Origin: Acidovorax sp.
GTDB lineage: Bacteria > Pseudomonadota > Gammaproteobacteria > Burkholderiales > Burkholderiaceae_C
Direction of reading: 5' to 3'
Assembly: GCF_016783915.1 (NCBI RefSeq)
Contig: NZ_JADHVT010000036.1
Span: forward strand, 1 to 36,754
DNA: 36,754 nt
Shown here: piece by piece, positions 26,203 to 35,522 of the stretch
Position numbering within the stretch: the stretch's first letter is position 1
How the letters are laid out: each line of letters opens with the position of its first letter
Notes under the pieces: model-generated
Told to the model about the DNA's origin: nothing
Database searches by the model: none
What the model saw: the letters and a program-made list of their open reading frames with translations, nothing else
Made by a program: the position numbers and the translations under genes

Positions 26203-27420
26203 TCAGGCGGGTTGTGGGGTGTTGCGCGCGATCGGGCTTTCCTTGACCGGCAGGTTCACCAGCCCGGCAAAAATGCCCAGGCCGATGGCGATGTACCAGA
26301 CGATATCGTAGCTGCCGGTGGCGTCATACAGATAGCCCCCCAGCCAGACGCCCAGGAAGCTGCCGATCTGGTGGCTGAAGAACACAAAGCCGCCCAGCAT
26401 GGACAGGTGCTGCACCCCAAAGATCTGGGCAATGGTGGCGTTGGTCGGCGGCACGGTGGACAGCCACAGCGCGCCCATCACCGCCGAGAACACGTACACC
26501 GACAGCGGTGACAGTGGAACCAGCAGGAAGATGCTGATCGCCACCGCGCGGGCGAAGTAGATGAACGCAAGGATGTGGCGCTTGGGCATGCGCTGGCCCA
26601 GCGTGCCGGCGATGTAGGTGCCGAACACATTGAACAGCCCGATCAGCGCCAGCGCATAGCTGGCCACCTGCGGCGACAGGCCATGGTCCTTGAGGTAGCT
26701 GGGCATGTGCACCCCAATGAACACCACCTGGAAGCCGCACACAAAGTAGCCCGCCATCAACAGGTTGAAGCTGGGGTATCGGAACGCCTCACCCAGCGCC
26801 TGCATGATGGTCTGCTCGCGCTTGGCCGGGGCTGCACCCTTGAAGCCCGGCTCGCGCAGGCCAAAGGCCAGCGGCACGATCAGCAGCACGGCCATCGACA
26901 GAGCCAGCAGGGCCTGCTGCCAGCCCAGGCCCGCAATCAGCCAGCCTTCGACCGGCACCATCAGGAACTGCCCGAACGAACCCGCCGCCGCTGCCACGCC
27001 CATGGCCCATGAGCGTTTTTCGGGCGCAATCTGCCGCCCCAGCACACCATAGATCACGGCATAGGTGGTGCCCGCCTGTGCGGCACCAATCAGCACCCCG
27101 GCCGTCAGTGCAAACAGTGTGGGCGTGGGCGACAGCGCCATGCCCGCCAGTCCCAGGCCGTACAGGGCCGCCCCGCCGATCAACACGCGGAAGGCCCCGT
27201 ACCGGTCGGCCACCATGCCCGCAAAAATCCCGATCAGGCCCCAGGACAGGTTCTGGATGGCAATGGCCAGTGCGAACGACTGGCGGGTCCAGCCCATTTC
27301 CTGGGTGATGGGCAGGAGCCACAGCCCGAACCCGTGGCGGATGCCCATGGACAGGGTCACGACGGCCGCGCCGCACGCCAGCACCTGGAACATGGATAGT
27401 TTCGGAGGATTCATATGCAT
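26203..27420 (-). CDS. Major facilitator superfamily transporter
   Basis: A 405-residue permease with twelve predicted membrane helices. Between helices 2 and 3 it has GMVADRYGAFRVLIGG, the MFS A-motif (GxxxDRxGxRxxL). The N-terminal GIRHGFGLWLLPITQEMGW is common in Comamonadaceae and other OFA-like or cyanate-type carriers. No substrate can be named. I start at ATG 27420 because TACATT ends seven bases upstream; ATG 27414 (MNPPKL) is the alternative two codons later. The longer frame to 27726 crosses the parE start and is spurious. Confidence 0.88.
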   Translation of the reverse strand: MHMNPPKLSMFQVLACGAAVVTLSMGIRHGFGLWLLPITQEMGWTRQSFALAIAIQNLSWGLIGIFAGMVADRYGAFRVLIGGAALYGLGLAGMALSPTPTLFALTAGVLIGAAQAGTTYAVIYGVLGRQIAPEKRSWAMGVAAAAGSFGQFLMVPVEGWLIAGLGWQQALLALSMAVLLIVPLAFGLREPGFKGAAPAKREQTIMQALGEAFRYPSFNLLMAGYFVCGFQVVFIGVHMPSYLKDHGLSPQVASYALALIGLFNVFGTYIAGTLGQRMPKRHILAFIYFARAVAISIFLLVPLSPLSVYVFSAVMGALWLSTVPPTNATIAQIFGVQHLSMLGGFVFFSHQIGSFLGVWLGGYLYDATGSYDIVWYIAIGLGIFAGLVNLPVKESPIARNTPQPA

Positions 27421-27427
27421 GCGCAGG

Positions 27428-27433
27428 AATGTA
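27428..27433 (-). promoter_or_regulatory. -10-like hexamer for the MFS gene (leaderless-type)
   Basis: TACATT, then CCTGCGC (seven bases), then ATG at 27420 on the minus strand. No Shine-Dalgarno sequence. Confidence 0.4.
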
Positions 27434-27564
27434 GCCAGATTGTGTGAAACGCGCTGATACACCTGCGACCAATACAGTTGGCGGTGGGGGCGGCAAGAAC
27501 ACCGAGGTTGGCGCAGAGGTTGGGAGGGCTGGTTATTTATCCAGCTATTGCTGCGGTGCCGCAC

Positions 27565-27570
27565 TACAAT
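27565..27570 (+). promoter_or_regulatory. -10-like hexamer for parE (leaderless-type)
   Basis: TACAAT, then CCGCCCC (seven bases), then ATG at 27578. The spacer is a pyrimidine run with no ribosome site. No good -35 is visible. Confidence 0.45.
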
Positions 27571-27577
27571 CCGCCCC

Positions 27578-29560
27578 ATGGCAGCCAAACCCTCTTCCGT
27601 TTCCGCGAGCGAATACTCCGAAGGCTCAATCCGCGTGCTCAAGGGCCTGGAGCCCGTCAAGCAGCGCCCGGGCATGTACACCCGCACCGACAACCCCCTG
27701 CACATCATCCAGGAGGTGTTGGACAACGCTGCGGACGAGGCCTTGGCCGGCTACGGCAAGAAGATCCGCATCACCTTGCATGCCGATGGCTCGGTCAGTG
27801 TCGAGGACGATGGCCGTGGTATCCCGTTCGGCCTGCACCCCGAGGAAAACGCGCCGGTGATCGAGCTGGTCTTCACCCGCCTGCATGCGGGTGGCAAGTT
27901 CGACAAGGGCAAGGGCGGTGCCTACAGCTTCTCGGGCGGCCTGCACGGCGTGGGCGTGTCGGTGACGAATGCGCTGGCCACCCGGCTGGAGGCCACCAGC
28001 TACCGCGAAGGCAAGGCGGCGCGCCTGGTGTTCTCCGCCGGTGACGTGATCGAGCCTTTGGTCTCCCGCCCGCTGGAGGCGGGCGAGCGCAAGCAGGGCA
28101 CCTCGGTGCGCGTGTGGCCCGACGCCAAGTATTTCGAATCCAGTGCCCTGCCCATGGGCGAGCTGACCCATCTGCTGCGCAGCAAGGCCGTGCTCATGCC
28201 CGGCGTGACGGTGCAGCTGGTGAACGAAAAGACCCGCGACACGCAGACCTGGCAGTACAAGGGCGGCCTGCGGGACTACCTGATGCAGACGCTCACCGGC
28301 GACCCGGTCATCCCGCTGTTTGAAGGCGAGGGTTTTGCCGACAGCGGCAACGAGAGCTTTGCCGAGGGCGAAGGGGCGGCCTGGGCGGTGGCCTTCACCG
28401 AAGACGGCCAGCCCATGCGCGAGAGCTACGTCAACCTGATCCCCACCAGCGCGGGTGGCACCCACGAAAGTGGCCTGCGCGATGGTTTGTTCAACGCGGT
28501 CAAGAGCTTTATCGAACTGCACAGCCTGTTGCCCAAGGGCGTGAAGCTGCTGCCCGAGGACGTGTTTGCGCGCGCCAGCTATGTCCTCTCAGCCAAGGTG
28601 CTGGACCCGCAGTTCCAGGGCCAGATCAAGGAGCGCCTGAACTCGCGCGACGCCGTGCGCCTGGTCAGCGGCTTCGTACGCCCGGCGCTGGAGCTGTGGT
28701 TGAACCAGCACGTTGATTACGGCAAGAAGCTGGCCGAGCTGGCTATCAAGGCCGCGCAGACGCGCCAGAAGGCGGGCCAGAAGGTCGAAAAACGCAAGGG
28801 TTCGGGCGTGGCTGTGCTGCCGGGCAAGCTCACCGATTGCGAAAGCAAGGACATTGCCCACAACGAAGTCTTCCTGGTCGAGGGCGACTCGGCCGGCGGC
28901 AGCGCCAAGATGGGCCGCGACAAGGAAAGCCAGGCCATCCTGCCGCTGCGGGGCAAGGTGCTCAACACCTGGGAGGTGGAGCGCGACCGCCTGTTTGCCA
29001 ACAACGAAATCCACGACATCTCGGTGGCCATCGGCGTGGACCCGCATGGGCCCAACGACACGCCCGACCTCTCGGGCCTGCGTTACGGCAAGATCTGCAT
29101 CCTGTCAGATGCCGACGTGGACGGCTCGCACATCCAGGTGCTGTTGCTCACGCTGTTCTTTCGCCACTTCCCCAAGCTCATCGAGACCGGCCACATCTAC
29201 GTGGCGCGCCCGCCGCTGTTCCGCGTGGATGTACCCGCGCGCGGCAAGAAGCCTGCGGCCAAGATGTATGCGCTGGACGAAGGTGAGCTCACGGCCATCC
29301 TCGACAAGTGCGCCAAGGACGGCGTGCCAAAAGAGAAGTGCCAGATCAGCCGCTTCAAGGGCTTGGGCGAGATGAACGCGGAACAACTGTGGGAAACCAC
29401 CCTCAACCCCGACACCCGCCGCCTGCTGCCCGTGCAACTGGGGGATGTGGACTTTGCTGCCACCGAAGGCCTCATCACCAAGCTCATGGGCAAGGGCGAG
29501 GCCGCTGCGCGCCGCGAGTTGATGGAGCTGCATGGCGATGCGGTCGAGATCGATATCTGA
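27578..29560 (+). CDS. parE: DNA topoisomerase IV subunit B
   Basis: ATPase subunit of topoisomerase IV, which decatenates sister chromosomes. 660 residues. GHKL ATPase motifs: EVLDNAADEALAG, VEDDGRGIPFG, and KGGAYSFSGGLHGVGVSVTNAL. TOPRIM motifs: VEGDSAGGSAKMGRDKESQA, LRGKVLNTWE and ILSDADVDGSHIQVLLLTLF. GyrB is excluded by the lack of its extra C-terminal insert and by the partner parC downstream. It begins a three-gene unit with the transglycosylase and parC. Confidence 0.96.
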   Translation: MAAKPSSVSASEYSEGSIRVLKGLEPVKQRPGMYTRTDNPLHIIQEVLDNAADEALAGYGKKIRITLHADGSVSVEDDGRGIPFGLHPEENAPVIELVFTRLHAGGKFDKGKGGAYSFSGGLHGVGVSVTNALATRLEATSYREGKAARLVFSAGDVIEPLVSRPLEAGERKQGTSVRVWPDAKYFESSALPMGELTHLLRSKAVLMPGVTVQLVNEKTRDTQTWQYKGGLRDYLMQTLTGDPVIPLFEGEGFADSGNESFAEGEGAAWAVAFTEDGQPMRESYVNLIPTSAGGTHESGLRDGLFNAVKSFIELHSLLPKGVKLLPEDVFARASYVLSAKVLDPQFQGQIKERLNSRDAVRLVSGFVRPALELWLNQHVDYGKKLAELAIKAAQTRQKAGQKVEKRKGSGVAVLPGKLTDCESKDIAHNEVFLVEGDSAGGSAKMGRDKESQAILPLRGKVLNTWEVERDRLFANNEIHDISVAIGVDPHGPNDTPDLSGLRYGKICILSDADVDGSHIQVLLLTLFFRHFPKLIETGHIYVARPPLFRVDVPARGKKPAAKMYALDEGELTAILDKCAKDGVPKEKCQISRFKGLGEMNAEQLWETTLNPDTRRLLPVQLGDVDFAATEGLITKLMGKGEAAARRELMELHGDAVEIDI

Positions 29561-29593
29561 CGGGCTGAGCCACAGGCGCCCACGCTGCTTGTC

Positions 29594-30442
29594 ATGACAT
29601 CACTTCGAAAAGTCGGCCGCTTGCGCTGGTACTTATTGGGTTGTTTGCTCTGTTTTTTGCAGCAAACTGCCCATGCAGACCTGTGGGCGCATGTGGACGA
29701 GCGCGGCGTGACGCACTTTGCGGCCGAGCAGGTCGATGCGCGCTACCAGCTGTTTTTTCGCGGCAGCGACTTCGACTCCACCCGTGATGCGCCTGCCAAT
29801 GCGTCCCCCATGCCCTACGCGTTGCCCGCAGCGGGTGCACGCCTGCTGGCCTTTTTTGACATTGCGCCTGACTACAAGCGTGTCAAGCACCACCTGCGCG
29901 CTGCGTCCAGCCAACATGGCGTGGACTACGAGCTGCTGCAGGCCGTGATCGCCACCGAATCCGGCTTTGACGCCGCCGCCGTGTCGCCCAAAGGCGCCGT
30001 GGGCCTGATGCAGGTCATGCCCGCCACGGCCAGCCGTTTTGGTGTGAATGCGGACAAGAAGCGCTCGGTCGAGCAAAAGCTCGCCGACCCCGCCGTGAAC
30101 GTACCCACCGGCACCCGTTACCTGCGCCACCTGCTGGACCTGTTCCCTGGCCGCATGGATCTGGCCGTGGCCGCCTACAACGCCGGCGAAGGCGCGGTGC
30201 AAAAGGCGGGCAACCAGATTCCGGCTTTCAAGGAAACCCAGAACTATGTCCGCACCGTGCTGGGCCTGTATGCCCAGCTCAAGCCCCCGGCGCCGGTGCT
30301 GGCCCAGCGTGCGCTGCCCGGTCGCGTGCGGATGGAGCTGTCGGGCGGCGCGCAGAACCGGGGCAACCTGCCGCCCACCCGCGTGGCGCAGACACCCACC
30401 GCTCCCCAGAACGTGAATCCAGAAACTGTACCCAACGAATGA
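29594..30442 (+). CDS. SLT-family lytic transglycosylase between parE and parC
   Basis: A 282-residue secreted enzyme that would cleave peptidoglycan between MurNAc and GlcNAc. Signal peptide about 1-28 ([18 protein letters not shown]). Residues 29-57 ([18 protein letters not shown]) form a DUF4124-like strand segment. The SLT domain (about 105-225) has catalytic Glu122 in [27 protein letters not shown] and [10 protein letters not shown]. The C-terminus is Pro-rich. It starts 33 bases after parE, and its TGA overlaps the parC ATG (ATGA), so translation of parC is probably coupled to it. Confidence 0.92.
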   Translation: MTSLRKVGRLRWYLLGCLLCFLQQTAHADLWAHVDERGVTHFAAEQVDARYQLFFRGSDFDSTRDAPANASPMPYALPAAGARLLAFFDIAPDYKRVKHHLRAASSQHGVDYELLQAVIATESGFDAAAVSPKGAVGLMQVMPATASRFGVNADKKRSVEQKLADPAVNVPTGTRYLRHLLDLFPGRMDLAVAAYNAGEGAVQKAGNQIPAFKETQNYVRTVLGLYAQLKPPAPVLAQRALPGRVRMELSGGAQNRGNLPPTRVAQTPTAPQNVNPETVPNE

Positions 30443-32796
30443 GCGACCAACCCACTCTCGATTTCACCACCGCAGGCGATGACGGGGGCGACTCCCTGGG
30501 CCTGGCGGGCTATGCCCAGCGTGCCTACCTTGAATACGCGCTTTCGGTCGTCAAGGGCCGCGCGCTGCCCGATGTGTGCGACGGCCTCAAGCCCGTGCAG
30601 CGGCGCATTCTGTATTCGATGGACCGCATGGGCCTGGGCTACAGCGGCCCTACGCGCAACACCGCCGCCAAGCCGGTCAAAAGCGCCCGCGTGGTGGGCG
30701 ATGTGCTGGGCCGTTTCCACCCGCACGGCGACCAGTCGGCGTACGACGCGCTGGTGCGCATGGCGCAGGACTTTGCCCAGCGCTACCCGCTCATCGACGG
30801 CCAGGGCAACTTCGGCAGCCGCGACGGTGATGGTGCGGCTGCCATGCGTTACACCGAAGCGCGCCTTTCGCGCATCACCAGCCTGCTGCTCGACGAGATC
30901 GATGAAGGCACGGTCGATTTCATGCCCAACTACGACGGCAGCACCGAGGAGCCGCGCCAGTTGCCCGCGCGCCTGCCGTTTGCGCTGCTTAACGGCGCTA
31001 GCGGCATTGCCGTGGGCCTGGCCACCGAAATCCCCAGCCACAACCTGCGCGAGATTGCCGACGCCTGCATCGTGCTCATCAAGACGCCCTCTCTGAGCCA
31101 GGACGACCTGCTGGCCCTGGTGCCCGGCCCGGACTACCCCGGTGGCGGCCAGATCATCAGCAGTGCGGGCGACATTGCTGACGCCTACCGCACCGGCCGT
31201 GGCAGCCTCAAGGTGCGCGCGCGCTGGAAGATCGAAGAACTGGCCCGTGGCCAATGGCAGCTGGTGGTCAATGAGCTGCCGCCTGGCGTGAGCACGCAGC
31301 GCGTGCTCGAAGAGATCGAGGAAATCACCAACCCCCAGGTCAAGGCCGGCAAGAAGGCGCTGAGTCAGGACCAGACCCAGCTCAAGGCCAGCATGCTGGC
31401 CGTGCTGGACGTGGTGCGCGACGAATCGAGCAAAGACGCGCCCGTGCGCCTGGTTTTCGAGCCCAAGACGGGCAAGACCCCGCAGCAGGAGCTGATCACC
31501 GCGCTGCTGGCCCACACCAGCCTGGAGACCTCCGCCCCCATCAACCTCACCATGGTGGGGCTCGATGGCAAGCCTGTGCAAAAGTCGCTGCGCGTGATGC
31601 TGGAAGAGTGGATTGCCTTCCGCCAGACCACCATCACCCGCCGCAGCCAGCACCGGCTGGACAAGGTGCTGGACCGCATCCACATCCTCGAAGGGCGGCA
31701 GACCGTGCTGCTCAACATCGACGAGGTGATCGCCATCATCCGTGCGGCCGAGGAGCCCAAGGCCGCGCTCATCGCGCGCTTCAACCTCAGCGACCGGCAG
31801 GCCGAGGACATCCTTGAAATCCGCCTGCGCCAGCTCGCGCGGCTCGAAGCCATCAAGATCGAGCAGGAGCTGAAAGAACTGCGCGAAAGCCAGGGCAAGC
31901 TCGAAGACATCCTGAACAACCCCGGCTCGCTGCGCCGCACCATGGTCAAGGAGATCGAGGCCGACGCCAAGACCTTTGCCGACGCGCGCCGCACCCTCAT
32001 CCAGGCCGAGAAAAAGGCCGTGGCCGAAGTGAAGGTGGTGGACGAGCCTGTGACCGTGGTCGTCTCGCAAAAAGGCTGGGTGCGCGCCCGCACCGGCCAT
32101 GGCCACGAGGCCGCCAGCTTTGCCTTCAAGGCCGGTGACGGGCTGTACGGCACGTTCGAGTGCCGTACGGTCGATACCTTGCTGGCTTTTGGCAGCAACG
32201 GCCGTGTTTACTCGGTGGCCGTGTCGCTGCTGCCTGGCGCACGTGGCGACGGCCAGCCGGTGACCACGCTCATCGAGCTGGAATCGGGCACGCAACTGCT
32301 GCACTATTTTGCGGGCCCTGCCAACGCCACGCTGCTGTTGTCCAACTCGGGCGGCTACGGCTTTTTGGCGGCGGTGGAGAACATGGTTTCGCGCCAAAAG
32401 GGTGGCAAGGCCTTTCTCACGCTGGGCGAGGGCGAAACCGTGTGTGTGCCGTCGCATGCTGCGGGCACCACGGGCAGCAAGCCGGTGCCGCCCGCCACGC
32501 ACGTGGCCTGCGCCTCCACCGGCGGGCGCATCCTGACCTTCGAGATCACCGAGCTGAAAACCATGGCCAATGGCGGCCGGGGGCTGATGCTGATTGACCT
32601 GGAGGACAAGGACCAGCTCGCGGGCGCGGCGGCCTACACGCGCAGCATTCGCCTCGACGGCATTGGCCGGGGCGGCAAGCAGCGCGATGAGACGCTGGAG
32701 ATCCGCAGCCTGAACAACGCCCGCGCTGCACGTGGCCGCAAGGGCAAGGCCGCAGACCTGGGCTTCAAGCCCACGACAGTGACGCGCGTCGAGTAG
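30439..32796 (+). CDS. parC: DNA topoisomerase IV subunit A
   Basis: DNA-cleaving subunit of topoisomerase IV, 785 residues. Catalytic Tyr138 sits in [10 protein letters not shown]. The quinolone-resistance region reads [13 protein letters not shown] (94-106), with Gln99 and Asp103 at the positions of E. coli ParC Ser80 and Glu84. The winged helix, tower and coiled-coil ([19 protein letters not shown]) are present. The C-terminal domain (about 520-785) has the beta-pinwheel blades seen in ParC. The GyrA-box is not evident, supporting ParC. Start overlaps the upstream stop by 4 bases. Confidence 0.96.
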   Translation: MSDQPTLDFTTAGDDGGDSLGLAGYAQRAYLEYALSVVKGRALPDVCDGLKPVQRRILYSMDRMGLGYSGPTRNTAAKPVKSARVVGDVLGRFHPHGDQSAYDALVRMAQDFAQRYPLIDGQGNFGSRDGDGAAAMRYTEARLSRITSLLLDEIDEGTVDFMPNYDGSTEEPRQLPARLPFALLNGASGIAVGLATEIPSHNLREIADACIVLIKTPSLSQDDLLALVPGPDYPGGGQIISSAGDIADAYRTGRGSLKVRARWKIEELARGQWQLVVNELPPGVSTQRVLEEIEEITNPQVKAGKKALSQDQTQLKASMLAVLDVVRDESSKDAPVRLVFEPKTGKTPQQELITALLAHTSLETSAPINLTMVGLDGKPVQKSLRVMLEEWIAFRQTTITRRSQHRLDKVLDRIHILEGRQTVLLNIDEVIAIIRAAEEPKAALIARFNLSDRQAEDILEIRLRQLARLEAIKIEQELKELRESQGKLEDILNNPGSLRRTMVKEIEADAKTFADARRTLIQAEKKAVAEVKVVDEPVTVVVSQKGWVRARTGHGHEAASFAFKAGDGLYGTFECRTVDTLLAFGSNGRVYSVAVSLLPGARGDGQPVTTLIELESGTQLLHYFAGPANATLLLSNSGGYGFLAAVENMVSRQKGGKAFLTLGEGETVCVPSHAAGTTGSKPVPPATHVACASTGGRILTFEITELKTMANGGRGLMLIDLEDKDQLAGAAAYTRSIRLDGIGRGGKQRDETLEIRSLNNARAARGRKGKAADLGFKPTTVTRVE

Positions 32797-33013
32797 TCGC
32801 CTCCGGCTCGGGGCCCGGTCGTCCGCCCAGTGCGGCGCCGATGTCCGCCCGGCACCCAGCGCGCGGCGCCGAGGGCGGGCGCCGTGCAGCAAGGGCGCCA
32901 AGGTGAGGCCCGTGCCGGACAAGGGCAGACCCTGATGCCGAGGCGGGGTGTTTGTGCGATGGTGAAAAAAAGAGCAACATCTGTACGCAAACACAACGCT
33001 TCAGGAGACATCC
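32797..33013. other. GC-rich 217-base gap between parC and the chemoreceptor
   Basis: It contains an imperfect direct repeat, each unit starting GTCCGCCC and ending GCGGCGCCGA (32821-32841 and 32843-32872), with several complementary C- and G-rich tracts. No T-run follows, so it is not a standard terminator. The last 80 bases are A-richer and carry AGGAG for the chemoreceptor. No promoter can be assigned with confidence; I see no flagellar sigma-28 consensus. Confidence 0.4.
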
Positions 33014-34807
33014 ATGCCCAAACAATTTCGGATGGCGCACAAACTCTGGCTGGCAGTGGTGCTCATTGTGGTGCTGCTGGCCGCCGTGGTGGGGTTCTCT
33101 GGCTACCGGTCGGCCAAAGTGCAAGCCGAGGCCGATGCGGTGGCCAAGGACATGGAGGCTCGCGTGCAGGCCGCGATCCGCTGGTCGGGGCTGACCGAAA
33201 CCAACGCGGCGCGTACCCAGGCGCTCATCGTCAGTGGCGACGCAGCGGTGGAGGCCGAGTTCAAGGACGTGATTGCCGCCACCACGGCGCAGATCAGCGA
33301 GGTGCAAAAGTCGCTGGAGGCCATGGCCCTGTCCGACGCCGACAAGGCGCAGATGGTCAAGATCGCCGAAGCCCGCAAGGCCATGATCGACTTGCGCGGC
33401 CAGGCCCGCAAGTTAAAGGCGGATGGGCAGCAGGACCAGGCCATTGCGGTGGTCAAGCAGTCGTACAACCCGGCCGTGGCCACTTACCTGCAAGTCCTGC
33501 GCGACTTTGTGCAGCAGCAGCAACAGAACGCGGCTGCCAGGCAGCAGGAGATGGCAGCCTCACGCATGCTCACCGTCAAGATCGCAGCGGTGGCCGTGGG
33601 CCTGCTGCTGCTGGCCATCATCGTGGGGGCGTATTACCTGATCGGCAGCATCCAGCGGCCATTGGCCCAGGCCAATGGACTGGCTGAACGCATTGCGGGT
33701 GGCGACCTGAGCCTGCAGGAGTCCGTTACGCGCAGCGACGAGTTTGGCGACCTGTTGCGCTCGCTTTATGCCATGAGCAATGCGCTGGGGCGCATGGTGC
33801 ACCAGGTGCGCCAAAGTACGGACAGCATTGCCATTGCCAGTGCAGAAATCGCAACCGGAAACCAGGACCTGTCGGCCCGCACCGAGCAGACCTCCAGCAA
33901 CCTGCAGGAGACGGCCGCCGCGATGGAGGAGTTCACCAGCACCATCCAGCAAAGCGAGGGCAGCGCTCAGCAGGCCAGCAGCCTGGCAGCGGGTGCCACC
34001 GGCGTCGCGCGCCGGGGCGGCGAGGTGGTGACCCAGGTGGTGGCCACCATGGAGGACATCAACCACAGCAGCAAGAAGATTGCGGACATCATCGGCGTGA
34101 TTGACGGCATTGCTTTCCAGACCAACATCCTGGCGCTCAATGCGGCCGTGGAGGCCGCACGGGCTGGGGAGCAAGGGCGCGGCTTTGCCGTGGTGGCCAG
34201 CGAGGTGCGCAGCCTCGCGCAGCGCAGTGCCGAGGCGGCCAAAGAGATCAAGCAACTTATCAGCGCGTCGGTGGAGAAGGTGGAGACCGGCTCGCGCCTG
34301 GTGTCCGACGCGGGAACCACCATGACCGACATCGTGCAGTCTGTGCAGCGCGTGACCGACATGATCGGCGAGATCACTGCCGCATCGTCCGAGCAGAGCG
34401 CGGGGGTGTCGCAGGTCAACAAGGCGATCAGCAACCTGGACCAGATGACCCAGCAGAACGCTGCGCTGGTGGAAGAAAGCGCTGCGGCAGCGCAGAGTCT
34501 GCGCGAGCAGGCCGATCATCTGGCACGCGAGGTGTCCATGTTCAAGGTGAACGCCGCCAGCTACGGGCCTGCGCAGGCTGCCATTGGTGTCGCACGCGGT
34601 GCGGCCAAGGCAACCACATCCGCCATGTCTGCCACCCGCAACAAGCCCGCAGCGGCCACCACCGGGGGCGGTGCCCCTGCAGCCCGCATCAGCACTGCGA
34701 GTGCCCCGGCGGCACTGGCGAAATCGCCTTCATCATCGCCAGGCGTGAAGCAAGGTGCCAAGCACGGTGCCACGGCCGGGGCGGAAGAGGACTGGGAATC
34801 TTTCTGA
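33014..34807 (+). CDS. Methyl-accepting chemotaxis protein (four-helix-bundle sensor)
   Basis: A 597-residue inner-membrane chemoreceptor. Membrane helix 1 is at 12-31 and helix 2 at about 187-210. The periplasmic part between them is helical, about 155 residues, fitting a 4HB_MCP ligand-binding domain. HAMP runs to about 265. The signalling domain has the highly conserved tip near 362-395 ([36 protein letters not shown]) that contacts CheA and CheW. After an Ala-rich linker the protein ends EEDWESF, resembling the NWETF pentapeptide that docks CheR. ATG 33014 has AGGAG six bases upstream. The ligand is unknown. No other chemotaxis genes are adjacent. Confidence 0.94.
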   Translation: MPKQFRMAHKLWLAVVLIVVLLAAVVGFSGYRSAKVQAEADAVAKDMEARVQAAIRWSGLTETNAARTQALIVSGDAAVEAEFKDVIAATTAQISEVQKSLEAMALSDADKAQMVKIAEARKAMIDLRGQARKLKADGQQDQAIAVVKQSYNPAVATYLQVLRDFVQQQQQNAAARQQEMAASRMLTVKIAAVAVGLLLLAIIVGAYYLIGSIQRPLAQANGLAERIAGGDLSLQESVTRSDEFGDLLRSLYAMSNALGRMVHQVRQSTDSIAIASAEIATGNQDLSARTEQTSSNLQETAAAMEEFTSTIQQSEGSAQQASSLAAGATGVARRGGEVVTQVVATMEDINHSSKKIADIIGVIDGIAFQTNILALNAAVEAARAGEQGRGFAVVASEVRSLAQRSAEAAKEIKQLISASVEKVETGSRLVSDAGTTMTDIVQSVQRVTDMIGEITAASSEQSAGVSQVNKAISNLDQMTQQNAALVEESAAAAQSLREQADHLAREVSMFKVNAASYGPAQAAIGVARGAAKATTSAMSATRNKPAAATTGGGAPAARISTASAPAALAKSPSSSPGVKQGAKHGATAGAEEDWESF

Positions 34808-34874
34808 CACGCTGAGGTAGGTGCCCCCGGCTGCCGCAGGCCCAGGCGGCGGGCCACTGCACTGCACAGGCAAC

Positions 34875-34908
34875 AAAAAACCCATGGCAGTGGTGCCATG
34901 GGTTTTTT
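34875..34908. terminator. Bidirectional Rho-independent terminator
   Basis: A6-CCCATGGCA pairs perfectly with TGCCATGGG-T6 around the loop GTGG. It lies between the convergent chemoreceptor and RidA genes and has T-runs for both strands. Confidence 0.94.
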
Positions 34909-34926
34909 GCTGGGGCGCGCGGTCTG

Positions 34927-35385
34927 TCAGGCCAGTTCGGCGATCAGTTCAATCTCCACGCACGCGCCCATGGGGATCTGCGCCACGCCGAAGGCACTGC
35001 GGGCATGCACGCCCTTTTCGCCAAACACCTGGCCCAGCAGTTCGCTGGCGCCATTGGTCACCAGGTGCTGCTCGGTGAAATCGCCCGTGGAGTTCACCAG
35101 GCTCATGACCTTGACGATGCGCTTTACGCGGTTCAGGTCGCCGCCACAGGCGGCCTGCAGTGTGCCCATCAGGTCGATGGCCACGGCGCGAGCGGCCTGC
35201 TTGCCTTCTTCGGTGCTGATGTCACGGCCAAACTGCGCTGCCCAGGGCTTGCCGTCCTTGCGAGCGATGTGGCCGCTCAAGAACACCAGGTTGCCTGTCT
35301 GCACATAGGGCACGTAGGCGGCGGCGGGCACCGACACGGGTGGCAGTGTGATGTTGAGTTCTTTCAGCTTGTCATAAACGCTCAT
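34927..35385 (-). CDS. RidA (YjgF/YER057c/UK114) family protein
   Basis: A 152-residue trimeric enamine/imine deaminase-like protein. Classical RidA removes reactive 2-aminoacrylate released by PLP enzymes. Here VPYVQTGNLVFLSGHIARKDGK, ARAVAIDLMGTLQAACGG, VKVMSLVNSTGDF and GVHARSAFGVAQIPMGACVEIELIAE are present. The usual catalytic Arg aligns with ARSAFGVA. The sequence is longer at the N-terminus than RidA proper and belongs to the RutC/YjgH-like side of the family, so activity may differ. ATG 35385 has GAGGA upstream. Divergent from comEC. Confidence 0.9.
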   Translation of the reverse strand: MSVYDKLKELNITLPPVSVPAAAYVPYVQTGNLVFLSGHIARKDGKPWAAQFGRDISTEEGKQAARAVAIDLMGTLQAACGGDLNRVKRIVKVMSLVNSTGDFTEQHLVTNGASELLGQVFGEKGVHARSAFGVAQIPMGACVEIELIAELA

Positions 35386-35510
35386 GGTGGTCCTCGTTAG
35401 GAAGGGCGGGGTGAATGGAGGAGGGCGGGCTGGTGTGCAGGCCGCCGGGCGCGGTAAGTGTTACACAGCGCCTTGCCCTCGCACCCGCGTGGCAGGCCCC
35501 AGCAGCGCAT

Positions 35511-35516
35511 TAGCAT
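35511..35516 (+). promoter_or_regulatory. -10-like hexamer for comEC (leaderless-type)
   Basis: TAGCAT is followed by six bases CAGTGC and then ATG at 35523. No Shine-Dalgarno sequence. Confidence 0.35.
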
Positions 35517-35522
35517 CAGTGC

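Noticed and set aside
30244-32994. A 916-codon open frame on the minus strand across all of parC
   Set aside because: It is antisense to a certain gene, has no recognisable domain and is rich in His, Gln, Arg and Gly, the usual result of GC-biased third positions read in the complementary frame.
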